NCBI GenBank assembly: GCA_028673005.1
Contig: CM054117.1
Coordinates: 36,332,756 to 36,396,755 of the forward strand
DNA length: 64,000 bases
Direction of reading: 5' to 3'
From: Tanypteryx hageni
Taxonomy: Eukaryota > Arthropoda > Insecta > Odonata > Petaluridae
Of this stretch, positions 49,562 to 61,100 are shown piece after piece. Within the stretch, counting starts at the first letter, position 1. Each line of letters starts with the position of its first letter. The position numbers and the translations under genes were made by a program. Below the pieces are notes generated by a model. The model was not told the origin of the DNA, ran no database searches, and worked only from the letters and a program-made list of their open reading frames with translations.

Positions 49562-52500
49562 ATCGCTGAAGGACTCGTGTTTTGACAGGACAGGCGATGC
49601 GTTTTCCGAGAAGGAATGGAGCAGAAACTGATCGATTTGAAAGGCGGGATTAAGATAAAAAAGAGACGAGCGGGGGAAGACACTGGTTTTGTGAAGGGAT
49701 AAGATGCGCTTAGTATCAATAACACTATCTGTTTAAGCAGACTGCGGCTTGAAAAAAACCCACAGTACACGAAAGCCGAGATTTTTCAACGGCGAGAACA
49801 AAATATGCTACCGAGAGAACGACTAAATTTGCCAGAGAACAACTCTGCGGACTGGCAGTATTTCAAGCCAACATATTAGGATATGACAATACAATTTCCA
49901 CACAATCTCCTGCCCTTCTATTAAATATCCCCTATTTGCACTATACATATTTGCATATAGAGTCAAGAAATCGTATTTATACCATTAATCCCTTTCAATT
50001 AATTTAAAAAGAAAAACTTTTTATAAATCACACTTCAAGGTGGTGCAAATGAGTAGAAATGCAGGAAAACAAATAGAATATCATATTTTTTTAACCTTAA
50101 TTCGCGATTTCTGACGGAGAATAATAGAATACTCGCGTTCAAGCAATAAACTAACAATTAGACAACTCCGATCTTATATAAGATAAAATAGACGAAATAC
50201 ATACGTTAAAATTTCCTCACAATGTATATTTAAGCGCTACACAAACGACGGATTACTCAGTAATGACCTGTGATATCAATAAAGCAATCTAAACGCCAAG
50301 TAACCCTTAAAACAAAAGGTGTTCGAAATCGAATAAATAACACGAGCAATACACTGCGCACGCTGGTGATAACAATTCAAAATCCAATCAAATGCGTCGC
50401 TGCGTTACTACAGTGATCCCCTGAAATGGTAAAAACGTGCAAACGTGCAAAAGAAAAACCACAAAACAAAACACGATATTGCGTGTTAATACGTAAAATG
50501 CAAACAAAGAGGTAAGGCAAAGTCAAATTCTCGGATGTTAGAGGTAGGAACATCACACCTCGACGAGACACTAAAATAATGGGAAACAGCACGTGCCATT
50601 AAATACGCAATGATACGGAGGGAAAATTAAGATGATAAATACGAACAAAAATAAAGCTGAAAAAGAACGAAAACTACGAAATGATATACTCAGGAAGCTA
50701 AAATTATAATAAGCGTTACCGAAAAAGTTACGAGAAAATTTGAGAGAAGAATCTAGAGAGAGATAGAAAGAGTAAGAGAGATAAGGAACTGAAGAAGGAA
50801 CGCGAGAGAGGAAAGTTGAGAAGTAGACGAAACAAATAAAAAAAAACGGAAAAATCGCACAAAGACGAGAGGGAGTTAGTGAGTCTTACACACGATGTCT
50901 CTCATCAGACGACGAAACAACAAGCGAGCGGGAGAAAACATCAATATTGATATTTGGGAACGAATATTCCGGACAATTCTGAGAAATGCCATCCTCCCCG
51001 AAAGGGAAAAAACAACAATAACCATCTTGAAGCGTCCATTTCCTAACAACCTTCATTCCTGCCATACTCTTTCTCCCACCCCTTCACTTCAACCCCCTCA
51101 TAAACTATCCCTAAAACAAAAAAATCTCATCCGCCCTTTTCACGACCTTCACCCTCGTTAACAATTCCTCGGTACCCAATTACCCCCGCCACGCACCTAG
51201 ACCGAAACCCTTCGGCTAACTCTCCCGCATCCACAGACGCATCCTTCCCGCATCATCGCGAGAGCGGCTCCCATACCCCTCCAGTTCCATTTCCCAGCCC
51301 TCCCCCAAAATCATCCCCCACCGTTTTCCTATGCCTTTTACGCTCCCTCCCTTTACCCCGCTACCCCAGGAATCCCTCATTCTCTATTCCTATCCTTGCA
51401 CGGGCCTCGTTACACCGCGAATGGCGTGTGCTGCCTCCGCCATTGCTGCAGAGATGGCTGAATGGATAATGTCGAGTGAGTTGCTACGCGATGGGGGAGG
51501 GAAGGGGGAGGGAAGGGGGAGGGAAGGGGGAGGGAAGGGGGAGGGAAGGGGGAGGGAAGGGAAGAGGGATAAACGAGTTTCCGTCTTCAGCCCGAGGGGA
51601 TGTTTAGTCGGAGTTTCGGGAGAGCGTGAAAGCGTGACTTTTTCGGCGCACGCGCGTGATCCGACGAAAAGGGTTGGGGATAACCTATCAATCGGGAGGA
51701 AACTGGCACGAGAAGAGCTCAAAGTCATTCTCCGTCCTCTTCTCCGAAAGAGATATAAATAGACGATAACTGCAGTATTATCTGCGTCACAATTCACCAA
51801 AGACTTTTTCAATAACGATCGATCGAAGAACCCCCAGATCGAAAAAATCATTATCATCTCGATCTTCTCATATAAACGGCTAAATATCCGAGGCGGGAAC
51901 AATAAGAAGATATTGTCTCGCACACGCGGGCAACACGGGAAACGAAGATGGATGGTGACGTTATTATGCCAATGACCACGTCACGAAGGGGCGCTATGAC
52001 GTCCCATCCTGAGCAGACCAAACCACGAAAGTAGCAGCTGTGTACATTCGCTGACTGCGGCGCGACAATTACATCCCAAAGGGTTGTGTTTGTCCATTCG
52101 CCGGCTTTAGCGCTGAATCGATCTTTCGGGACACGGTCTGGAAACGACCGCAAATTTTCAAAAAGTTGACTTTTTTATGCGCCTATTCACTCCATCGGTG
52201 TCTTTGATTAAGCGAGTGAGTAGCGACGAGACCCGAGGTTATAATTCCTATCATCGAAAGTCGATTTTTCCTTTTTTATAAAGAAATTATAATAAAGAAG
52301 ATTTCGGGACGAGAGAAAACTCGTGCAAACGTGTATTATTTTAGAACCGAGAAGTGCACACAAATTCCGTCCCGTCCTCCTCCTCTTTGTGCCCCGAACC
52401 GAGTTATGCAAACCCGAGCCTTTTCACTGCAAACCCAAAAAAATGGAAGAGCTCGAAAGATATTTTTCCTAATCGACTCGGGGAAAAAGACGAGTAAAAG

Positions 52501-55231
52501 GCTAACCTACTTCACATTTGCGAGATGACGCAAAAAACGGCAACTTCGACGTCTTTCTGAATGCAGAAAAAACTACTTATACTGCTAGACGAGGGAGAGC
52601 AAACATTTAATTCATGCAAGTGAGAGTTGAGTGACGTAATTTGTCGTCCGCCGCTGCTCTGCATACAGACAGCTGTTTTCTCACGTAGCGGCCCGAAATT
52701 TCGCCCGCCTCGTGTAAGCTTTCACTGCACCCTGTTAACATCAATGCTTTAACTCGATTGTCGCGACCTTAGGTGACCCGGATTCGTTCAAAGGATCAGA
52801 GAACGACGACTTAACTCCGGACGTTGAGAGAAAAATAAACTCGGATATGCGTAGTAATTTGTCGCCTGCCATTTAAAAAGTTATATTCGCGACCCGGGAG
52901 AGTAATCTAATTAAAATTGCGCGAGAATTCCGATAAAATGGGCTCATGAACGGTAAATTACATTGAGATCATTATGAACCAAAGATACTAAATGCAAAAT
53001 AAATTTAAAAAAAATAAGAATGTTCACGTTCTTGAGCGTTAAATATTTAATATTTTAGCCGAGCCCCTCAATATTTGATCGCAAGTATTTTACTATTTAA
53101 GAGGAACCCAAAAATGTTCTGTATTCGCACTCGAAGCCCTTGAGGTCGCAATTCTAACGTCATCTCCGGAATTAAAAAATAAACTAATAGTGAACAGGCA
53201 GCCAATGGAGCGGAAAGTCGATCGATTTATAGCATGCCAACTGAAACATTTAACCGATGGAGGGACAGGCGATTAAAAACTCAGCCAACCTACACGAACG
53301 ATAAAGCAAGCGAGAGATTTCAACGAAGCAAGAGGCGTCCACCGAAAAACTTCTTTATCGACAGGAATGAACATTCAACCCCCTCCTCCTCCCTTCCCCC
53401 TCCTCCCCCAACGCTTCCTACCACCCTATCCTTCCCCTTCCTGTCCAACGCGCCGCTTTCAAAACTCCGACCAAATAAAAAATACACATAACATCTCCTT
53501 CCAGTCCACTTTTCCAACTCCTGAAACCCTCCCCCCCGCTCAACCCGCCTCCGCCCTTCCTCCCCATCCTCTTGTATTTCGTTCCTCGACCTCTTCTTAC
53601 CTCCATCTTCTCCCACGCGTCGCCCCATGCCCCCCTCCCGTAAAACCCTCCCCCTCATCCAACTACCAGGCTCCGTCCTCCATCACACATTCACCCCAAT
53701 CCATTCCCCTCTTCCATCTTCGCTAACCCATCCTCCTACGAGGCCACTCTGCTCCTTAACTTCCATGTCCCTTAACTCAATTCTCTGTCTTTCCACTCTC
53801 CCGCCCTCTCTCCTTCCCTTCCTTGCGAGGCAAACTCTATCCGGACTCTCATCCAAGTCACTCTCCACCAAACTTCCTCACTCTCACTGTCTTTTCCATC
53901 TCTCTTTCCTCTGCCCCCCCCCCACCTTTTCCGCCCTAACCCCCGCCCCCCTCCTCCTCCCACGCTCAACCTCGCTCTCAGCTTTCCCTTCTTTCTCTCC
54001 TTCCCCTGTCTTTCTCTCTCTTGGTCCAACTACTGCTTGACGCGACTGGACTGTAGGCAGTGCTCTTTCTTCGCTCCCCTCACGACCTCTCTTTCTCCCC
54101 TCCTAGAATTGCCGTCGAGAAAGAAAACGTCCCTCGCAAAATTGCAGCATAAAAATAAGATTTGGGGAAGCGGAGAGGGAGGCTCTTTTTTCTGACATCG
54201 TCCGTCCAGCAATCGGGTCTTTTCAAGAATACACGCTTAAATTTCCCTGCTTTTGAGGAAGAGGTTGTACTATACCAATCGAAGATCCAACGTATATTAA
54301 GAAGGTAATCTCGTTGATGTCCGAGGCTACTAGGTATTCGGATATCTCCCGTCCTCCAAGGAAAGAGAAATAGCCGGCCGTTTTTCTTTTATTTCTAGTG
54401 CGATTCATCTCCGCTGGATGGCTGGAAGAAAATGACCCATTAACAGCTTCATGTATTTTTATAAGAGGGTTGCTTCGAGTGGTAAGGAAAATTAAAAAAT
54501 AAAGATTTACCAGTTTGTTTAATTCGAGCTTCTTTTACCAAATTTCATCGAACGTTTTGGTCCCTAGTAGACCTGTGGAAATGTGACTTAAAATTTGGAA
54601 GCCAACAGAAGTCTATTTCCTACCGAAACTACGCTAAAACCAAGTCACAGCCGCGATGACCACCATCAAACAAAATCGCGAATTGAAATTTGATGCGTCA
54701 AACGTTAAAAAATACGACGCCATAACGAATTCACGACGGAAGGGATTTGAACGACACGTAAGGCTTAACACTTTCGCCCGTAGAGAATATCAGAACGGCC
54801 ATCACCGCCTCTTATACATGCACCCGCACATACACGCGCGAGGAAACTACCCGCTCTCTAGCACAAATAGTCAACACGTCACAGTGGTAATCCGAAGGCG
54901 ACGTTTGCGATTGGCCAATAGGTAACAGGATTTTAAACCGGCAGCTAGAAGACGAGAGGGGGAGTGACAGAGACAAAGAGAGCGGGAATTAAAATTTTTA
55001 CATTGACAGATGAATTTTTTTTTGTAATAGCAATAAAAATTCAGATTAGATTAAATTTTCCGTAAAGGAATTAAAACAAAAAACGATTCGCATCAAAGAA
55101 AAAACTTCGAAAGCAAAAACAAAGCCGGTTAGCAGAAATAGTTTTTTTTTAACCATTCAAACCAGCACATGCTTGGCTTCTCATTGACACCAAAAATTTC
55201 CTTCCGATGAAGTAATGGCAGCATCCCGTCA
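49562..55231. other. Unassigned sequence
   Basis: 49.8-50.9 kb is AT-rich with no gene. 51.0-51.4 kb and 53.37-54.03 kb are pyrimidine-rich on the plus strand. 51.9-53.2 kb is average, CpG-containing DNA with TGACGT-like and CAGCTG words (around 51955-52040) that could be regulatory, but nothing shows this. Open frames up to 177 codons overlap repeats or C/T-rich DNA. The 11-bp array at 51.5 kb is listed separately. Confidence 0.5.
51493..51561 (+). repeat. 11-bp tandem repeat GGGGGAGGGAA
   Basis: Six near-perfect copies with an 11-bp period. The array interrupts a 143-codon open frame (51331-51762) whose Gly/Glu/Arg core is therefore a repeat artefact. Confidence 0.93.
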
Positions 55232-55285
55232 GCGCTGTTACGTCGCCCTCGACGGGAGGCGCTGTTACGTCGCCCTCGACGGGAG
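55232..55285 (+). repeat. 27-bp perfect direct duplication
   Basis: GCGCTGTTACGTCGCCCTCG followed by ACGGGAG occurs twice in immediate tandem without mismatch. The pair is enclosed by inverted 14-bp arms (55217-55230 and 55278-55291, 12 of 14 complementary, with GACGGG at the core). Confidence 0.95.
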
Positions 55286-55348
55286 ACTGCCGCAAACGCG
55301 AGAGTCACTCTCTGGACAAAAACTCGAAACTTAATCCCGTTGTTCCTT

Positions 55349-55412
55349 CGTATATATGTACATAAATGTATGTATATGTAAATATATACACTATGTACCT
55401 ACCTATATATAC

Positions 55413-55494
<82 letters not shown>
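55349..55494. repeat. (TA)n tract with imperfect TATG/TACA left part
   Basis: Imperfect TATG and TACA repeats (about 55349-55418) pass into a pure TA run to 55493. The sequence after it (CTCCTGCCCCGCCTTCTCCC) resembles CTCCTGCCCCCCTTCTCC near 18091 in the 18-kb repeat cluster, a weak hint of shared origin. Confidence 0.95.
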
Positions 55495-57333
55495 CTCCTG
55501 CCCCGCCTTCTCCCAATCCCTAACGTAAAGGTTTTGCTCCGCTCCAAAACCATCTCATTCCCTAAGCAAACCGCAGAGCCGGCTTCCGCCACTTTGACAC
55601 TTCAGAGTTCGCCTCTCGACCCTTCTCCCGGAAAACACCGCATTCAAACCATGGGGAAACAACCCCACAGTGCCCCAAACTGATTCGGAGAGTAATTTGC
55701 TCATTTGGGGATCGAATCAACTTTCCAGTACCCCAATCGTGTGTCACGTATCCAGTACGCCTCAAGCTGGCAACCCGAGATATTTCAGACGAAATTCGAC
55801 TTCGGTCGTCTCTAAAGCGAACAACGAGACATTTTTATCGCCGAACACAAAAATCTTTCCCCTTTGACGAAAGTTCTCAACCGTCGCTGCAGACCACTCG
55901 ACCGCATATCGCGGTGGAAAATCGCATCCGAACGCCCGATAGAGGGATTCGGGAATCCGGTTCGGCGGACAAGACGGCAAACTAAAAAAAGGGGCCGAGT
56001 TTTCGTCAAAATCTACCTCCAAACAGAAGAAGACCGACTCGTCACAAAGGAAATTCGAAGTGGCGCTTATCTCGCCGACGACGGGTTCGCGTATGCTCAG
56101 CAACCGCGGAAGGTTTCCATTATTTTCCACGAGGAGATCGGCAGGAAGGAGGAAAAAGTGCAAAAAGGGCGATCGAGATAAGGAGTAGCGGTCAAGGCTC
56201 TTACGGTTCGAGGGACTTGCACGAAAATCTGTTTCTGCAGAGATATTCGACAACCAAATAAAACGATAACGAACGCTTTTCGAACCCGCCTCCTCGCGGA
56301 AGAGCCAACACTGAAAGGCACCTTAGAGAAGAAAGTGAAAGGGTTGAAAAAGGCAAGCAAACGAGAAAAAGGGAAGTGGAAGTGACTCTCTCGTCCTAAC
56401 ACCCTCACGCGCGCGCGCACACACACGCAGGCACACACCCACACACCGCGCGCGACACGGAACAGATGCATCCACGAGTCACAAGAAAAAACAAATGACG
56501 AAGGAAAGAATACGAAATGTTTTCGGATCCAGTGAAAGGCGAGGAAAAAACGAATGGGAGGGGAGAGGAGAGTACGAGAGAGAGAGAGAGAGAGAGGAAA
56601 ATACGGAGGGAGAAGGAAACGTCGCAAAGGTTAAAAAAAACAAGGATGATGGCGGACTGAATTTTTTTCCTTCGAAGGATGGAGCGGTAGAGGGGAAAAG
56701 GAAGAGAAAGTAAAAGATGGCGGTGACGGTTGGATGTTGGACGTAAAAAGAATGACTGAGAGATGAACGGAGGCGGCGATGGCTGCTGCTTTGCTCGGCA
56801 CATGAGCGAAAGTGAGACAGTGCAAAGGCTAAAGCTAGCAGCAGGAGAGTGGGGGATGGAGAGGGACAGGGATAGCGGGGAGAGGAAAACATGCCCTTTT
56901 TATTCCTCAGTGTTAGGACGGATGAAACAGAAATGCTGTGGCAGAGGAAGACGACGCAGACTTGGTGATGGATAGCGGCCACCGTGATCCTTCCATAGCG
57001 GCACCTGGCACAATATGCAGAGTGGCTTCTCACGGGGGGACTGGAGAAGGATTTAGAGAGGAGGCGAGAGGAGGGGAAAGAAACCATAAAGGAAAAAAAG
57101 GAATGGGGGAAATGGGCAAGTGGGGGAGGGGTAAGGGAAGAAGCGCAAATGCGAGGAAGAGAATTAGATGATAGAGCGTTGAGAGAGAACGGAATGGAAA
57201 AGAGGTTAGCGAGAGGGAGAAAAGTAAAGAAAGGTTCGGGTATAAGAGAAGAGAGGGTGGGAGGTACGGTAGAAGCGAAATTGGGGGAAGGAGTGTAGTT
57301 CCCCGAACTGCTCCTCTCCTCTCACACAAGTAG
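55495..57333. other. Unassigned sequence
   Basis: A 163-codon minus-strand open frame (55762-56253) has complex residue content, including many charged and aromatic residues, but I recognise no motif, and a plus-strand frame overlaps it. Further on, the plus strand is purine-rich (56460-57300). No splice structure, RNA or transposon end could be supported. Confidence 0.45.
56406..56455. repeat. (CG)n/(CA)n compound microsatellite
   Basis: CG dinucleotides, then CA with interruptions, then CG again. Alternating purine-pyrimidine DNA similar to the one at 23.3 kb. Confidence 0.92.
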
Positions 57334-57870
57334 GTGTGGGGAAGGAGAGAGAGAGGAGGGAGGGGGAGAGAGAGGAGGGAGGGGGAGAGAGAGAGGAGGG
57401 AGGGGGAGAGAGAGGAGGGAGGGGGAGAGAGAGAGGAGGGAGGGGGAGAGAGAGGAGGGAGGGGGAGAGAGAGAGGAGGGAGGGGGAGAGAGAGGAGGGA
57501 GGGGAGAGAGAGAGGAGGGAGGGGGAGAGAGAGAGGAGGGAGGGGGAGAGAGAGAGGAGGGAGGGGGAGAGAGAGAGGAGGGAGGGGGAGAGAGAGAGGA
57601 GGGAGGGGGAGAGAGAGAGGAGGGAGGGGGAGAGAGAGAGGAGGGAGGGGGAGAGAGAGAGGAGGGAGGGGGAGAGAGAGAGGAGGGAGGGGGAGAGAGA
57701 GAGGAGGGAGGGGGAGAGAGAGAGGAGGGAGGGGGAGAGAGAGGAGGGAGGGGGAGAGAGAGGAGGGAGGGGGAGAGAGAGGAGGGAGGGGGAGAGAGAG
57801 GAGGGAGGGGGAGAGAGAGGAGGGAGGGGGAGAGAGAGGAGGGAGGGGGAGAGAGAGGAGGGAGGGGGAG
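57334..57870 (+). repeat. 20/21-bp GGAGGGAGGGGGAGAGAGA minisatellite
   Basis: About 26 units whose length alternates between 20 and 21 bp according to the number of GA steps. The plus strand is entirely purine. Frames of 180 and 222 codons here encode only Arg/Glu/Gly repeats, and the 345-codon minus frame encodes Ser/Leu/Pro repeats. All are artefacts. Confidence 0.95.
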
Positions 57871-58030
57871 AAAGGTGAGACAGAGAGAGAGAAAGGTGAG
57901 ACAGAGAGAGAGAGAGGTGAGACAGAGAGAGAGAGAGGTGAGACAGAGAGAGAGAGAGGTGAGACAGAGAGAGAGAGAGGTGAGACAGAGAGAGAGAGGT
58001 GAGACAGAGAGAGAGAGAGAGGTGAGACAG
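57871..58030 (+). repeat. About 21-bp GTGAGACAGAGAGAGAGAGA repeat
   Basis: Around seven units differ in the number of GA steps. The array is directly continuous with the preceding one and shares its GAGAGA half, joined to a new GTGAGACA half. Confidence 0.93.
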
Positions 58031-58177
58031 AGGGGGGGGTGAGACAGAGGGGGAGGTGAGACAGAGGGGGAGGTGAGACAGAGGGGGAGGTGAGACAGAG
58101 GGGGAGGTGAGACAGAGGGGGAGGTGAGACAGAGGGGGAGGTGAGACAGAGGGGGAGGTGAGACAGAGGGGGAGGTG
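58031..58177 (+). repeat. 17-bp GTGAGACAGAGGGGGAG repeat
   Basis: Eight to nine near-identical units keep the GTGAGACAGAG half of the previous array and add GGGGGAG. This is the third consecutive unit type in one composite array. Confidence 0.94.
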
Positions 58178-61100
58178 TGCGAGGGAGGAAGTTGGCATAG
58201 AGGGAGAGAGAGTTGGATTAAAAAAAGGGATGATGCCCAACAATGGGATGGTATATACGTTCTCCTCTGGAAGAAGTGAGGTATAGGGGAAGGGTACTGA
58301 TATGTTAAAAGAGAAGGGGACGTTGGAGAGAAAGAGTGAGCGTGAAGAGGCGAGGCGGGAAGGGGGGAATTAAAAAGAGAGGGAGATGATACTTAATGCG
58401 GACTTGTCTGTTTATGCATTTTTCGCCCTCTTGTTTTTTTTCTCTCTCTTTCTCTCACTCTATATCATTCCGAGTTGCCACGAGATACGCAAATGAGCGA
58501 ATGTCCTAATGAGGTGAGTAAAAGGGAATGCGAGGAAAAGGAAGGAGGGGTGATGGGGAAGAGGAGAGAAAGGAGGAAGTGGAGTGCGGGTGAGAGGAAA
58601 CAAAAGACGAAGTGATGAAGAGTGAGGAAGGGAGGGGAGAAGGAATGAACTGAAGGAGGAGGGAAAATTCGCGGGGGGGAAGAAGTTGAAGCCGTGAGGG
58701 GATTTAAGAACGCAGAGGAGATGGAGGAGAAGGTCCAGTAGGGTAAATTAAACGGGAAAAGAACAGAGCATAGAAAAGAAGACAAAGTGAAAGGAGAAGA
58801 GAGAGAGGCTCAAGTATGCGTGAATGCAGGTGAAGGTGGCAACGGAATATGGAATGAAATCCCGAACGACAAAATGAATCTGACGAAGAAGGGTTGAAAC
58901 GCTAACCTAATAGTTAAGATAAAAGAAGCGCGAAATGAATACTACTGAGAGATTAAAGTTCGCAATAGAACAGGTTTCTATTAAAATTTGTAGGAATGCT
59001 CCAGCTGAATCAGAGGTGGAGGCACCTATTTATGAATTTCCCTATTCTTGTAGATAGTATTAATTTTCAAGATTTATGAACAATTAAAAATTGTTTTCGA
59101 GAAACTCCTACATCGAATAGCTGAGTTAATTCTCTTTCCCTCGATGGAAGGAGGATTAGTCTTTATTTAAGTTATCAAGTAAAAGAAGTTTTCCCAAATG
59201 TCATTTCAAAATTATGATCTACCAATTAATCAACAGTTTTAGCGGATAAAATACGACATGCCAGGAAAATTCTAACGCATAGAAAATTCTAAAGCGATAA
59301 ACGTCGAATGGAAAGAGTAGTTATTCTCCAACTTATGTCCCATTAAAGAAACACAAAAACATTGGCAATTTAGCGACATGAACGAGGAAGAATTCTCTCC
59401 AAAGGTTCCAAATAGATTTCATAATGCATCAGAAAATGTATCAACAAGGCCTACAGCATAAATGGTTAAGTGTATGAAGAGATTTAATAAGCACGATTCA
59501 GTTTGAAAAAACATTCCCATCTACCCACCTATCCATCCAAAGTAGGCTAGGAAAGCAGAAAAACGCAACATGAATTAATCACACGAACGAGCGCATTAGA
59601 TTGAGATTTCATATTTTCCGTAGAAACTTCTCATTACGGTGATCGACCCGAGTCAAAAAACCGATAAGCGCCGCTATTCTTTTCTCATTTACCCTGATTG
59701 CTCGCCGGGAAAAAAACCGATGTGGCCCTTTTAATCATTCCCATGCTCTTAGAAAAGAAAGCAACAACTACGGAGCTAAAAAAAATAACCTTTATAAAAC
59801 TCCCGCGGGTCTGGCAACTAGGGTATAGTCCGTAGAGCTAGGGTTGGGTGAGGGCGGATGTGATGGAAACGGAAGAGGAACAAGGCAAGACGAACGGAGG
59901 GGGCAAGAGGATGTTCGAATGATGTGTGGGCGTCGTTTTCTAGACTTTTACCCAAATGGAAGGTTAGTTCCTTCCAAGGCTCCTTACTGTCTCCTTCCAC
60001 CTCGAAACATTCCCTGGCCCCGTGGCCACCATCGCTGCCTCCGCCGCCGCCTCCCTTTCACCCTTTCCGCCCCCTCCCCACTCACGGATATTACTTTCCA
60101 GAGAGCATCCCAGCATTGGAGCGAGAGAACAGGGAAGAGAGAGAAGGGAGAGGAGTGGGTTGGACTGACAAGAAAATAAAGACCAAGGAATATCCCACCT
60201 TCTCCCTCCCACAGCCGTGGAAATAATAAACTGTTTAATCTTAGGGGGTGTCCCGCTACGGAGACGTTTATCAACTATTTTAGGCTTTGTTATTTTTTTG
60301 TTACTAACTACGTTTATTTTTACGCTTTGCTGGTGACGAAACTTACGAGCGATTAAGTGGACGAGGAAATAAAACAAGGAAAGGCCATTTATGTTAAGCT
60401 GGTTGCCCCTAGTCGAACAAGTTACGAAGGGGGATCTGTCCAAGGCATTGCAATTTCCAAGCCAATGAGCCGTGAAACAAGATAAACTCGCGAAGCGATG
60501 AATAAAATTCCAGACGACGGATAATCGACAATTCAGCGAAACAAGACACCTTTAATATAATTAAGAACCCGCCATAAATTTTTGGTGATAAGAAACCAGC
60601 AATATCTTTCAAATACTGAAAGAACCTGCGTTCTTGAGCATAAAATGCAAACTGGTACGTGATTACGAACTTCTACAAAAGGTATGCAACTATTACAAAA
60701 AAGAAAATAAAAACTAAGATGGCGAGATTAGCAGATAGATATCCGGGGAAACGACAAAAAATATTTAATGGAAGAGGCTCCAAATATAGCAGTTTTCTTG
60801 AAAGAAACACGGGAAAAATAAGAGAACTCATCCCAATCTCCTTGGGGAGTCCCTAAGGCATGAATTATAGCCTCCCTCATCTAAGCGAGAAACGCATCAC
60901 GAAATGAAAACGCCTAAAAGGTCAGTAATCTCCTTTTCCGCCCACGTTCATCCCTTGACCCGAGCTTCGATGTCGGACGTTGCATCGTATTTCCTGGCGA
61001 GCGAAATGGAACAAGAAGCGCGAAAACCGAAAATATTAACTCCAAGTCTTCCATATCTCAAGAAACCCCTCGATCGAAAAACTTAAAACCCTTTCCACGC

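Noticed and set aside
51331..51762. 143-codon open frame with Ala-rich start
   Set aside because: Its middle is an 11-bp purine repeat and the rest matches no family.
52940..52985. bantam-like TGAGATCATT word
   Set aside because: Only the first ten bases agree, the rest of the mature sequence differs, and no hairpin partner was seen.
55762..56253. 163-codon minus-strand open frame of complex composition
   Set aside because: No recognisable motif, overlapping frames on the other strand, and no visible splice partners. I cannot support a gene.
57206..58243. 345-codon minus-strand Ser/Leu/Pro open frame
   Set aside because: It lies over a composite polypurine array, and its sequence is only repeated units.
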